Shown: positions 49,521-62,207, counted from the first letter of the stretch. The stretch is 64,000 nucleotides of DNA from Pyxicephalus adspersus (GCF_032062135.1 NC_092862.1:96447283-96511282); one strand, 5' to 3'. Translations and numbers: made by a program. Notes: generated by a model not told the origin, from the letters alone.

Positions 49521-52500
49521 GTGAGTTACTCTCCTGACTTATATTTAGTGTGCTAATGTGTCTTTTAAAGCCCAAATAAACTTGAGTTAAAAAACACTTT
49601 GGCAAAGCAACCATTACTAAAATTAGTAGGCTCCACTCCACCATTTGATCTTAAGTTATGATTAGACAGGCATTTTGATTTCGAAATATGTTACTCAGTA
49701 TTTTTTATTAGTATCTATACAAGGGGGTGATGAGAAGTTCCTGGCTTTGCACCTTTCCAGGTGAAATAGAAAAATTAGTGTGGGGGCATATGACGGCCTA
49801 ATATCTTAGTATGTAACTGTGCAAATATCAGGTCTTTGTGATTCTTAAAACTGTTTTTTCTTTTAGTAGGAAGCTGTGATTGCAAGTTTCACGTCGTTAG
49901 AGTTACGGGCCGTCATGAAGTTTTTGTTTCTCCAGGGAAAGGAAGGACACTTCTCCCCCAGTGTTTGTGCCATCTCAGTGTGAATGTCCTTTGCTGACTT
50001 TCCCTGGAGAAACAAAAACTTCATGTATATATACCCTTAAAAACTAGTTAGATTCTCTTAACGCTTGTGTTACATGAAAATCACTTAAACCACTGTAAAG
50101 TTGCTGTGAAATAAGTGTAATACTGAGGATGCAAACTAAACATGGTGAAATTTGGGGGCCTAGCTGCAGTACAAGTCTTTAAAATGGATTTACATACATA
50201 ATACAGTATTAATAATAAAAAAGAAAGAAATTAGTCATCGGTTTCATTTAGAGGATTATGTGACATATATAAATAATAGGATTTTAAAAATGCATTAAAA
50301 AATTCTACTAATTAGATCATTGATATGGTTTTGCCAATACATTAACTGTATTTTTAATAATTGTAAGTATAATCAACTTTTAGATGCAAACAAAGAAGAG
50401 AAGTAATAATCATTCAAATTTGCAGTTCTTATAACTAATTATTTAGTTCTCTGTTTGCAACCCTAAGCACTATTGCTGTCTCTGGTTCCTAACCTCCCCA
50501 GTGGGTCATTTTGGTAGTCATAGCTCAAATTATGTAAAACAGGCTTTTGAAAGTATCTGTTATGGCTTTATACCCTGAGACTAATAAGTACTGCATTAAG
50601 AACTGTTGAATTTTAAATTTCTATATAGTCATTCTAAAAAATGAAAATACAGTACAAGCTTCTGTTAAGCTATCAAAGATTGCAGTGAATAGTACTGTAG
50701 TGTGGTTTTGAATACAGGTAGTCCCCGGGTTACACACGAGATAGGAACTGTAGTTTTTTCTTAAGTTGAATTTCTATGTACGTTGGAACAGGTACATATT
50801 TTTAATAAATGCAATTAGGATAGATGTTTGTCTCAACATATTATTAGGCAGCTTGGTGTCAGTTACTGTATAAAATCCTCACAGAGAGTTAATCACAAAC
50901 TAAGCAAAAAAAAAAAAATGGGCCTGATTTATTAAAGCTCTCCAAGGTTCGAGAGGATACACTTTTATCAGTGAAGCTGGATGATCCAGCAAACCTGGAA
51001 TGGATCTGGTTCAGGAGTCGAAACATTTGCTAGCAAATTACTTTGAAGAAATCCATTGCAGGTTTGTTGGATCACCCCAGCTTCACTGATGAAAGAGTAT
51101 CCCCTCCAGCGTTGGAGAACTTTATTAAAACAGGCCTATTGTCTTTACCAAAGATCTTTGCTTGAAGAGTTTTGGTTCTCTAAAAAACATTATATAAACA
51201 AGTTAGTAATAGCGTATTGCTGTGGATTTGGCAGTAATGGAATGTATTTGTCTGGTACAATATAGAAGTGATTATGTGAATGCTCAGTAAACTATGTTTT
51301 TCTCTCTTAGGCAAATACTAACATTCTTGAGGCCTTGCAGAAAGAAGTTTTACAATATGACTACCACTTTTCCTTTTTTGACATTTTTGTAAGTATGTTT
51401 ATGGACTTTAGAACTGTAGTGAAAATGTAAACAACACTGTGTTAAATATATACTTCCTCCTTCCGTAATGGAAATAGTGAAATTTAAAAGATACTGTTTA
51501 TTGTGTTTACATCTAATGCAAAAACTTGTGGGTTTTCTATTGCATATTTAAACCAGCTGCAAGCAGTAGATGTAAAACCATGGGGGAAATCAATTTGGTT
51601 TCAGGAGGTCAACATTCACACAACATAAGCCCTCCTAAAAGCTTCACTCCAGTCATCTTTTAAAAAAAATAAAAATAAATGAATAATATCCCCTTGCCTG
51701 TATACACAGAATCTAATGCTCTATTATTCTAGGGGACCTTTACTAGAGAATATTACTGGCCTTACTACACAATCCCTCCACAAGCTTCCTCCATGCTGTA
51801 TCTAGGAGTGATGACTGGTAATGCAGAAAGTCTCCTCTTCTGCATTTTATGTAATAAAGTTGGGAACTAAAATGTAAAGAAAGCATTTAATGAGAAGAGT
51901 ATCAAATCGACTGTGAAGCATAGTGGTGCTAATGTTATGGTCCGTGGTCTTCCTTTTTTATTGCCTTAGCAGTCAACTAGGTATTGGGCATTATGTAGAA
52001 GTGTGCGTAATGAGAATGTGAGGCTGTCTGTCCCAAAGTTGAAGTTGCTGCATTGCATTCACTGCAACAGATGTGATTTCTCAGGGCGGGTTCACTGATG
52101 GTGACAACAGTGGGACATGTATATAAAATGTGTGTTTGCATGGCCACATGTACTCCCTAATGGAAGAATGGGTGACTCTACAGGAGAACAGTTGGGTAAA
52201 AGGGAGAGTTTTGTCACTCTCAGCCTCAACAGGAACTGCCTGAACAAAGGCAATTTAAATATAGGAAATAGGATACATTTGCATGCTATACTTTTATACT
52301 TTAGGGTCTAGGTTTACATGTGTTTTAATATTCTGTGTGATATCACCATAAGCTGAACCCATAACAGCCTAATTATTTGGCTTAATTTTATTATGCCGTG
52401 TGAGATCTGTATGTTAATTCTAATTGCTTTCTTTTTTTACAGTTGCTGTCATTTTTTCGCTTTATTGTGCTTATTGCTGCATATGCAATTTGCAAACTAC

Positions 52501-55500
52501 GCCACTGGTGGGCAGTAGCAGTAAGTGTCTGTTTCAATTCCTAAATTTGATGTGTAAAAAAAACACAAAATCTTATTAGCTTTAGTCATCATGGGGACAC
52601 CAAATATTCTCCGGAAGAGAAACTACCAGGTCTATTGTTTTCAATGGTAGGGACTGATTCCCCACCAGAGGGTGTTTGGTGAATGTCAAATTTACTACTT
52701 TAAAATTAGACCTCTATGTTGCTATTAATACAATTTCACACTAGCTGTGACTAACTAGCTTGCCTAAATATTTTTTATTTATTACTTTTATTTTTGTCCT
52801 TTTCAGACTTGCGTTTGAAAACCTTACGGTTAGCAACTCCCAAGCACATAGCAAAATGCTGCTTTGCCAAGATTGGTAAACTGTACCGCAGGCCAACTAG
52901 TTTCCCTGCGGGGGCAGTGTAGCTCTACTTCTGGAAGAGGAAAATCAACTGAACTAATCCAGAACTAACATGTTACTCCCACTGCAATGCAAATGCGTGC
53001 ACAAAGTGGCTCCCAGCTGCTTTCATACAGGCCAAGCCAGAACACTTATCTGCATGTTTTGCAGAGTTTGCAGGTTCTCCCCATGTCTGCGTGGGTTTCC
53101 TCCAGTTACTTCGGTTACCTCCAACATCTCAAAAAAACATTTGCAGTTAGGTTTATCAGCTTCCCCTCACAAATTGTCCCCAGACTTCGTTAATTACACA
53201 TGGCTATGGTAGGGACTAAAGATTGTGAGCCACTTTGAGGGTCAGTTAGTGATTTGACTATGGACTTTGTTGAGTGTAATATGTCAATGCTAAATGAATA
53301 CTATCTAATAATAAAAATACAGTTGAATGGGAGCTGTTGGGAGTACAGTTGAGCCTGTGGTACAATGCTGCAATTTACTTCAAGTGTGCAAGGGGTCTTA
53401 GTCTTTTATTTTGTCCATGCATTTTGGTTTTTAAGTAATGTACTGCTCATGATTTTTTTTTTTTTTAATATTTAATTGTTATTTGTGGTACATGTTCTTA
53501 TCTTTATTAGCACTTGCAAAGCAAGTGTACATTTGCAGGCTGGAGAAGTTTATGAACAGACTTCCAGTGACCACTGTAGTTGGGTGTCATGGGGATCACA
53601 TGATTAGGAACTATGCTGGTCATTGGTGTGGTCTCACAACTAGGAGCGTGCACACAATTGTGGCCCATAGTTTACAATTACAACATAGGTTAATATTTTC
53701 ATCTGGAATTGAGCCTGAGAATATTTGCAACAGCCCAATCTTCAGAAAATCTTCTTATTCTTCTTTTAGAGTTTATTTGGGACAAATGTAGAAAATAATT
53801 ACCAGTGGCATTATATAATAAGTGAAGGTTGAAGGGTTACCTTATGTAAGTAATAATTATTTTTTTTGTTTTAAATGCTGTTCTAGAAGAATGAGAACTG
53901 AATCAGTTGCTTAGTTACTGTGTCTACAGTTTTCCAAAATGTGATTGTGGGAGTATAGTCTGAGATGAATTTACCATTTTTTCTTATTTCTTGTTTTTAG
54001 TTAACAACAGCAGCAACTTGTGCCTTCCTGATAGTGAAAGTCATTGTATCCAAGGTAATCATTCAAGCTTTATCGTACAAACCTTAGATTTCAGCATATT
54101 GTAAAATTAACTGTTAATAACGTCTGTTTGTTTTCCCAGTTATTTTACCAAGGTGCTTTCGGATATGTACTTCCTATCATGTCCTTTATCTTGGCCTGGA
54201 TAGAAGCATGGTTTCTGGATTTTAAAGTTTTACCCCAAGAAGCAGAAGAGGAAAATCGTAAGTCATGACTTTTTGTTTCAAAGTTTAGAAAAATATTAGT
54301 CTTATCCAAAACCAGTGTGTTTTCAGAGACCTAAGTTCTCTGTGCATGAGCTCCAGTGACCAAGGGTTAAATCAACAACAAAATCCCTTTAAGCCACAAA
54401 GAAAATATGCAGAGAGAATACCAGATCATGCTAAAACCACTTTATTACACATGATTTAATCTAATAAAATATATGATAAAACCTCATAGTAACTGTCGCC
54501 TGTCTGACTGTCTCATCCAAACTATGACTAAAAGGGCTTTTCATATCATTAAAAACTGATATAATCATGAGCAGATTCATGTATTATAACTAAATTCCCA
54601 GTCTAATCTGTACCCTGTGAATATGTTAAATCTTGATTTTATTTCAAATCAAAGCAAATGGCTATTGGAAGCAAAGGAGCTGAACTCTTTAAAGATCTAT
54701 AGAATATTCTAAGCAAATTGTCACACATTTAATATAACTGCAGACTGTAAACATCTAAATCTGTTGTGTCCTGTCTATCTATATTTGGTTTGACCTATAC
54801 CTTTACATTTGCAGTAGTCCATGCACTTCCCAAAATGAAGGCATTTATTTATTAGTCCCTAACTTGTCCTAGCAGCAAAATTCAGTTTCTATGTTGCAAG
54901 AATGCCGAGCCCTTAAAGTGTTTTACACATGAAGATGGATTCCTTTCAGGTGTAACATCTGCACCTGGATTTAGCGACTTACCTGTTCACTGACAGCCCA
55001 CACTTATGACCGGCTCTTCCAAGAAGTACAAAATTGTACAGTGTACATTCACACAACGTCTCCTCTTTGTTCTCCGGGCTCTGGATGTCTTCCTCCTATT
55101 CATCCCTGCACCATCCCTGGTTTGCAGACTGTCCGTAAACTTGTCACTAGGCACTGCATGCTCGCAGCACTGTAGATCAGGTCTTTCCTCGTCTAACGAC
55201 CAGGACGCAGGAACCGATCTTGGAACAGGTTGAATATTAAATCCAACCAATAACCAATGGCAAAAAATTATGTTATCAATTGTGTATTAATAGCTACAGT
55301 TTGCTATTAAAAAAAAAAGTTCTGAACAAATGGCTCTGTACAAGACCAATGTAAAAAAAGGTAACTTGCAGCAAAAAATAAATTTTGGTAGACACTCTAT
55401 CTACATCACTGACAGTATCATAGTGGGTACCTAGTAGATATTTCCACAACAGTATCCATTCTGCCGTTCAATGTTTTGCATGACAATTGATAGATAACAC

Positions 55501-58500
55501 TTATTGATTGCCTAACCAAACCTAAATATGAGCAAGGTAAAATCTAATCGTAATCCGGTTAATAAATGATCACAGTGTATAGAAGCAAAGTAGTGTGTTT
55601 TACCTCCTCTAACCAAATGGGGATTTAAAGGCTTCAGCAAAGCTGTTTATAGCTTTGTCGAAAACTCTCTGCACACACTTTTTTTTACAAGCAGAGCAAG
55701 ACCTAACGGAAACTGGGTACGAAAGAATAACAGGTGCTGCCTTTGCTGAGTTCCTATTTCAATGCATGGCTGACATGCTGATCCTCTGCTTTCAATCATT
55801 TCTGCCTATGAGCCAGAATAGTTGCATGGCAAAAGAGGAAGGTCCGCAAAGGCAGCCTCCTGTATTTGTGTCTTTACAGGTTTCCTTGTGATATCTAATG
55901 ATCTAAGAACATGTTATTTTTCTCACATATAACCTATGTAGCAGACTGCTGTGAATGTGCAGGTTCCATCCTCATGTTTTTGTTTTTGTGTCCTTGAATT
56001 ATGGTCTTTTGTTTGTTGTTATTAGTGTAGACACAGAACTATACTATTCTCCAGGGAGTTTCCTTGTTACCCATAGGATTTTTCAGCTATGTTTTGTAAA
56101 TAACATGCATAAAGCCAACTCCCTTCTCTCATCTAGAACAGGAGCTGAATCTGTGCAGTGTTTAAGCTTTGCTTATGCCACATTACATAATACAGATGTA
56201 TTTAACTATTTACTGAGGCAGTAGTCATTTTACTGTGGAGGTACAGAATAGTGACAAATATTTTTTTTTATTATTCTGCCTTTTTAATATTATGCTCTAA
56301 AAAATAAAATGTATCTTCAAATTCGTATATCTTTCAGAATTTGTTTAGATTTTTTTCAAAACCTGCTGTAAAATTTCTAATCACCATTTAAAAATATCCT
56401 TGGACTGTATCTCCAGCATAGCTATGGTGGTGCACACACACCTATATTCGATGCCCTGACACTGGGACTACATATCTGATGGTTATCTGCACCACTGTGT
56501 ATATTTTATTGCACATGCACAGCCCAGTGTTTCCACTACCCGTGAATAACCCAATTATTTCAACACAAGGTATACTCCAGCCTCTGTGGTCAAACAGGGA
56601 AGACTGTACATCAAATGGGGTATGTGAAGCTGACATAATTTACACATCTGCATCTTTGTGCCATCAGCACACCGAGAGGATGCACATCCAGATATAGTTT
56701 CTGGGGTGAAAATGCATGATGATGTGGCTTTGATGAATTGAAGTTATTTGTTTAGATGAGTTGATGGAAGTCTGACTGAGGGACATAGCATTGCTCGTAT
56801 CCAGTAATGAGGGGTGAGAATCCCTGTATTTGGGTTTTTTGTTTTTTTTTTTTGTTCTCCCCTCTTCACCTCTGTATTTGTCCCTGTAACTATAGTTTGC
56901 AGAAGTGATTTGAAATTCACAATTTTGAGTTGTCACATTATTTTCCTACTTCCTGTTGTGTTTAACAGATGATGGTAAAAATGTAACAGAGATTTTAAAT
57001 ATTATCTACTATGGTAATTTCTATTTTCTTTTTTTGCATTGAATAGACATTTAAAGATGTATGAAAGAAGCTTTTTTTATTAAGAATATTCTTGGATCTT
57101 CCCCTACCTTGTATGTTAAATAAAGACTGCAAGAGTGGATTAAATGTTAGAATTGTGTAATGCAGGCTTGACCTGATTTGTATAAATCTTCAAAATAGGG
57201 CGCATAGTGCAAATATCTCAGCAGACAGCTAGAATATTTTTTTTTTTTTTGTAGCAGATGGCATGCAGTTAAAATATTCTCTATGCAGATATAAAACACC
57301 ATTTAATGTAGCTATGCAATAAATAACAAAAAATATATATATTTTTTTCACAGAACTCTAGCATCCATTCCTAAATCATAATTATCCTCCTGCTTTCCCC
57401 TGCATGATGGTTCTCAGGCTGGTAAAAAGGGAAAACCTTTCCTTTTCAAAAAATAATCGGATCTCTAATGCCGAGATTAGTGCTGTCATTGGAACACTGC
57501 AGCACACATCAAATGTAACCTATATAGGTCTATAAGTTAAATGTCTAATTTTTCATATTAGACCATTATGTTTACATCAAATCTTAACATATAGATCTTT
57601 AGTTATTCTTTGTTTCATATATATAATTGTAAAGCACTGTACTATTCCACAGAGCTACAAGCCAAGACTAAATATATATCATGACCTGTGATCACCAATA
57701 TAGGAGGATGATTGAGAATTCTAATGTTTCTGTTTATTTTTAGGGCGTTTTATGATACAGAGTGTTTCTGAACGAGCTCCTCTTATGCATCCTGGACCAA
57801 TATCAGATGGGCAGTTCTATTCGCCTCCTGAATCTCCTGCAGGTAAATTTAAATATGTAGATTTACAGTTTTACTGCTGTTGCTTGACCACCGCTGGTTC
57901 TAAATTTTACTGTTGTTGGGATCCAGTTTCGTTTGTGCTGCTAAAAGTACCCTCTCATCAGTTTTGCGCCAAGTACATGTTTAACTGCCAGAATCCATGA
58001 GGTTTGACACATATTTAGGTGAAGAGCATATTGCTTATTATTGAATTGTTTGTTGCATGCTCCAGTGTTGTTCAGGGATAATTATAATGGAACAACAACC
58101 AGGCAAGTATTACAATATTTCTTTCTGGTCAGAAGTGATCTGGAAGTGAGATGCAAAAAAATCTTTTTACACCTACTTGAAACTAAGCCAATCACACTGT
58201 GCTGATAGATTGCATATTTGCATGTAATTTGCATAAAAGTTGGCCACTGAAGATAGTCACTGAGATAAAGAATCTGTTTGCTTGCTTGTTTGTTTTTTTA
58301 CATTATCACTTTTCAAATGACTTCTTATACTAAGCTAAGGTTTATCAATATTGCAAATAAATTGTGTTTAGTTAAAAAAAATGTTGGCGTTGTAGGTTCC
58401 ATTCTGTGGAGATTCTGGAATTTCGTGCATTTTTAATCCCCTACTTACTGTAATCATAAATGTCAGTGTTGGCAAAATGCAACTAAGCACAAATCAGAGG

Positions 58501-58766
58501 TTCTATAAGGTTTTGTATTTTAAGTAAATAGCTCCCTCTAGTGTCTATTTTAAACTATAATATTTTACTAATACTTTTATTCATTCTTTGTTTTTAATGG
58601 TAAAATCAACCTAAATACATCAGTAATTTTTGAGCTCTGTATTTTTATATGGTTATCTTATTGTTTTGTCAACATAACATGTCCATTAAATTCAACCTAC
58701 TTTATGTTCACAGATTCCGACGACGAAACGGACGAGAAACAAGACAGTGAAAAGCTTCTGGTTTAA
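49296..58766 (+). CDS. stard3nl: STARD3NL (MENTHO), complete coding region in seven coding exons
   Basis: Late-endosomal membrane protein of the MENTAL family. Family knowledge: it binds cholesterol, pairs with itself and STARD3, and tethers endosomes to the ER through VAP proteins. Joining 49296-49520, 51311-51388, 52443-52520, 54001-54054, 54140-54257, 57744-57842 and 58714-58766 gives 234 codons plus TAA, with every junction in phase and flanked by GT and AG. Residues 44-54 carry the conserved block KKSISDVRRTF. Four hydrophobic helices lie at about 54-74, 98-118, 124-144 and 152-172, with RHWWA at 121-125 and KVLPQEAEEEN at 174-184. The acidic C-terminal tail contains DGQFYSPPES (206-215), which resembles the phospho-FFAT motif of STARD3. 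There is no START domain, which separates it from STARD3. The ATG has A at -3 and starts the region that aligns with my recollection of human STARD3NL. No frameshift or missing exon is seen. Confidence 0.96.
49914..50025. repeat. 112-bp hairpin with perfect 28-bp arms in intron 2
   Basis: 49914-49941 and 49998-50025 are exact reverse complements (outer ends CATGAAG and CTTCATG). The loop keeps imperfect pairing (AAGGACAC with GAATGTCCTT). Upstream DNA from 49730 looks like a fragment of a DNA transposon. Confidence 0.93.
50716..50905 (+). mobile_element. DNA-transposon fragment (Tigger/pogo-like) in intron 2
   Basis: Begins TACAGGTAGTCCCCGGGTTA and continues through AGTTGAATTTCTATGTACG and TTAATCACAAACTAAGC. 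I recognise this as a widespread vertebrate cut-and-paste element end. The superfamily assignment is from memory and not checked. It abuts the palindromic MITE at 50928. Confidence 0.55.
50928..51137. mobile_element. Palindromic MITE (TTTATTAAAGCTCTCC family), full copy in intron 2
   Basis: The two halves are imperfect inverted copies. The left half has GATTTATTAAAGCTCTCCAA and CAGTGAAGCTGGATGATCC; the right half has GGATCACCCCAGCTTCACTG and GAACTTTATTAAAACAGGCC. The centre is CATTTGCTAGCAAATTACTT. Transcribed, it would fold into a hairpin of about 100 bp. No coding capacity. Confidence 0.85.
51311..51388 (+). CDS. stard3nl: stard3nl exon 3 (26 codons)
   Basis: Acceptor TCTCTCTTAG ends at 51310 and donor GTAAGT follows 51388. 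Phase 0 at both ends. Encodes residues 76-101, the loop after helix 1, including KEVLQYDYHFSFFDIF. Confidence 0.95.
52443..52520 (+). CDS. stard3nl: stard3nl exon 4 (26 codons)
   Basis: Pyrimidine tract and AG end at 52442; donor GTAAGT begins at 52521. Encodes residues 102-127: the second membrane helix (LLSFFRFIVLIAAYAICKL) followed by the conserved RHWWA turn. Phase 0 at both ends. Confidence 0.95.
52590..52715. mobile_element. Diverged partial MITE in intron 4, related to 13304-13456
   Basis: Shares GGGGACACCAAATATTCTCC, TTTTCAATGGTAGGGACTGA and TGGTGAATGTCAAATTTACT with the consensus. Confidence 0.6.
53066..53317 (+). repeat. Common vertebrate interspersed repeat in intron 4
   Basis: Contains TTTGCAGGTTCTCCCCATGT, CTGCGTGGGTTTCCTCCAGT and, at the end, AAGATTGTGAGCCACTTTGA, with an AATAATAAAAATA tail. 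I have met this block across frogs and fish as the 3' part of a retroelement; its exact class is uncertain. A fragment of its 3' end (CAGTGCTGCATAATATGTTG) is at about 14549-14568. Confidence 0.65.
54001..54054 (+). CDS. stard3nl: stard3nl exon 5 (18 codons)
   Basis: Acceptor TTGTTTTTAG ends at 54000 and donor GTAATC begins at 54055. Encodes LTTAATCAFLIVKVIVSK, residues 128-145, the third membrane helix. The donor is weaker than its neighbours (GTAATC). Confidence 0.93.
54140..54257 (+). CDS. stard3nl: stard3nl exon 6 (fourth helix and KVLPQEAEEEN)
   Basis: Acceptor TTTTCCCAG ends at 54139 and donor GTAAGT begins at 54258. 118 bases, ending in phase 1 so that the next Arg codon is split. Encodes residues 146-184: QGAFGYVLPIMSFILAWIEA forms helix 4, and WFLDFKVLPQEAEEEN closes the MENTAL domain. 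Confidence 0.95.
57744..57842 (+). CDS. stard3nl: stard3nl exon 7 (cytosolic tail with FFAT-like motif)
   Basis: Acceptor TTTATTTTTAG ends at 57743 and donor GTAAAT begins at 57843. Encodes residues 185-217, including SERAPLMHPGPISDGQFYSP and the following PES. QFYSPPES is the VAP-binding phospho-FFAT-like core known from STARD3 and STARD3NL, with Ser211 at the phospho-position. Phase 1 at both ends. Confidence 0.94.
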
Positions 58767-58776
58767 GAGTATCAAG
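58714..58776 (+). CDS. stard3nl: stard3nl exon 8 (C-terminus and stop)
   Basis: Acceptor TATGTTCACAG ends at 58713. Encodes the last residues, DSDDETDEKQDSEKLLV, then TAA at 58764-58766. An AAG|GTAAAC donor 10 bases after the stop suggests the exon ends at 58776 and the 3' UTR continues in a further exon. Read-through into an unspliced 3' UTR is the alternative. Confidence 0.9.
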
Positions 58777-59745
58777 GTAAACTACTGGTAGGTATTTAGA
58801 AGTAGATTATTTGATAAAAAATGGTGGCTCCATCTCGTTTGATTTTGGAAGAAGACTAAATGGCATAGTATAAAATTAGCCCAACCCACATCCTATGGTA
58901 AAATTCTTGTGCACTTTAAATTTTGATGCCACCATAACATAATTATTAGGTGCATATACTGCAGCTTCTCCAACAGATTTTTTTAATACAGTGTGTTTTG
59001 TTTATCAAGAGGCCCAAATACTACGCAGGTTAAAGTGGACCATAGTACATGGAGATTAAAGTTGCCGTTTCGTGCCCATTGGCAATATTTGCAGGCTTAT
59101 TTTTTATTACCTGTTTTGTTGGCCTAGTTGTAGCTTATGATCCTCCAACTTTTATTGTGGGGATATTAAACACAATGAAAATGACATGTGGTACAAAATT
59201 CCCAAAAAGCTTGTCTGTCAAATTCCCAATGATGGAAGATTCAGGTACAATACCAGGAAGGAAGAAATAAAAAAAAATTGAGTAGATAAGAGTATGAGCA
59301 CAAGTATAGATAAGTGTAGGGAATGCTCAGGTGAGGCCAAGTGCCTTGTACTGTACCAGTAAAGGAATGTTACTAGAAAAGTAAAGTCAAAAAAGTCTTA
59401 GAACCCTCCAACAAATCATCAAATGTCATAAATCATATTATTCAAGTTAGAAAAACCTATCAAATTGGGATAGAAATGTGCCAAGAGCTTTTTACTTATC
59501 ATTGGTAATAGCCCGGGTCTGCCAGGTAAAGGGGCAACTAAACCACAACATTAGGAACTGACGGAAGGCAGATAAACATTGAAACTTTGGTTTTATCTGT
59601 GTTTATTTTAAAATTGCTATATCGCTCAAATTTTTACAAATAATTACAAGACAGAAAGGAAAGCAACTTTAGGGTTGTGTACAGAAGAGTAGAAGATCAT
59701 TACGCACTACTCTGGGTATTGTGAATGGCCACAGCTATCTTCCAT

Positions 59746-59799
<54 letters not shown>
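59746..59799. repeat. (AT)n microsatellite in the presumed 3' UTR intron
   Basis: About 26 AT units between CCATGGC and TTTACAC. Confidence 0.95.
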
Positions 59800-59801
<2 letters not shown>

Positions 59802-62207
59802 CACAAAATTATGGATCTAACGGGCAACCTTGGCTGTTACATTTCAAGTATAGGTTCAGAAGGGTTCCATTTATTCTAATCTGGACAGTAAGAGGACTGA
59901 ATATGCAATTTTTTCTATAGAGAGGAGTGGAAGGAATGAGAAAGGGATGCAATCAGAAATTTCAAAGGCATCTGCATCTATAGAAAGGGGTTACAATATT
60001 TTTTTTTTGCAAAATCTATAAGCAGAAGAGTTAATATGTTACTTATGGTCTTACCTTGCTTGTGAGGCACAATGCCTACCTAATCTAAGCGGGTGAGATG
60101 AGGGATAAGGATTACCTATTTGATGTAAATCTTCAGATCGACATTATTCAGGGAAATGGTCATGGCATACCTAGGGCATTGGGAAGGGTATTTTTTTGTT
60201 ATGGAATGATTGATATGGGGGCTTCCTGAGTTTGTTTTGAAAAGGGATAGGGATGGAATGCTCAAGCAGTCGTTTATTAACAAGATTATACAGGTATAAT
60301 CTTATGGACCTGGGCTTTTACTCAGAAATGTAATTTCTCCCACAAGTTAAATGAGTTTAAGGTGCAATTTATTTTATTGAATAAATTTAGTTAGCTCAGC
60401 AATGTGAAAACATGCATTTTGCTATATCGTTTAATAATTTGAATAGTTGACTTTTCATGGTATGTAAAGCTTGTATGAACCAAGTTCTTTTTTTTTTTTT
60501 TTCTCAGAAATGGATTTTTGTTGCGTGGCATTTAATTGGTAGGAGGCAACAGTGATGAATCATCTACAGAAACAGGATTTGCAGGTGGTAAAGCTAGATT
60601 TAGTCAATCTGCTGAGCACAGTTTACAGATGCTGCTGTTCTGAAGGAAAAGTAGCTGCTTAACTGGCTGTCTTCAAAACTGAAGTGGACATGAAGGCTAT
60701 GAGTAGCTATCTTTATCAAATACAAATTCACTGAATATATTTACTATTGGCGCTGTAAGAACTATTGCCGCTTTGTTCTGTCACTCATGTTCTGGAAGAA
60801 AATGGTTCACTGGAAAGGAAGATCGGATTCTCTTCTGGTATCTACTGTCTGATAATCCTGTGCCTTTGTGTTTGTTATAATGCCAGTTTCTGTGCAGCCC
60901 TAAAAACAAGTGGGCTTGTGAAAAAAATGGTGATTTTTATTCTACCTAGTCTACATGTTTACTGCCTGTTAAGCTCGGTTGAGAGTGGCATAATGTGAAT
61001 ATTTGATATCTATAGTGTGTGCTGCGCTTGGCAGTTATTATCTAATGTATTGGCGGAAACGTAAAGATGATGCAGGTCCACAAGGGCTTTTCCATTGGCC
61101 AAGGTTGAAGATGTCTAGCTTGCTTCAGAATTCCCCTCAGTAAACTTCAATTTCTCTAGCTGCTGTATTTATCATGCACTTCTACATGTGTTCCTAAAAG
61201 CTACTCCAAATGTTTTATGTTTACCTGATCTGTCCTAACCATTTTTATTTGAACATGGACTAAGCACACTACCATGGATCATGTGGTTTACTCTAACTCC
61301 TGTTCCCAGCTTAGTCTGGCTATTCACTACTTAAAGTGGAACTATAGTTCCACACTTTAAAATGACAAACAGACAAGATTTGCAGTTTTCTGGAAAATAT
61401 GGATGACTAGACACCTAGTTTTTTCATTTTCTATGACAGAGGAAAACTTTTTGACTGTGCCTACACCAAAGGAACGAATGTGTTTATCAGGAGTCAAGGC
61501 AGTGGTTGTATATCGCACTCAATTTGTGTTTATGAGTAACTTTATAGTTCCTAATTGCAATGCAAATGTTTCTAATTACGCATGTGATAAAGTGCAGTTG
61601 AGCTGCTAAAACCTAATCTAAGTTTTAACTTTACTCAATGTTATTAAATCAAAATCACTGACATTTGAAATAGCTGATTTCAGCTGATAAAATTAGGTCA
61701 GTAAATTGAGGTATTTTTATCAGCTACCTGAATGGCTAAGAAGCTTTGACATCTATACAACAAGGCAGCAAAACCAAATGAATCTCATTTAACTTCTTGT
61801 GCATGATAGATTTCTAAATTGTGAATGTAAAATTCTAGACATCGTCTGGTGTCCATACCTACCTTTCTGCTTCTCACAAATACTTCCGTATAGTCCTAAA
61901 CAGTTGTCTACCTAATTTTAATGTCACATAATTCAGTGTCTGAAAGTGTAACCTTAAGAACAAATTCAGAAATTTTTCAGCAAAGGTTGCCAGCGTTTAC
62001 CAAAAGTTAGCTTTGTACTGCAGGACAAGAAAATGTTAATTTTGAAAACCATTGGGTAATTTTAACTAACTGCTTACAGTCAATGTAAATAATCATATTG
62101 AAATCAACATTTTTTACTTGCTTTTGTTTGTTTTTAGTTTCATTTTCAGTTTTAGCTTTAGAAAATTAAAGTTTAATTTAAACTTTGGATCACAAATACA
62201 GGGCTGC

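Noticed and set aside
55655..55891. 78-codon frame in intron 6 as an alternative stard3nl exon
   Set aside because: It lacks similarity to the family, and the reading frame joins perfectly without it.
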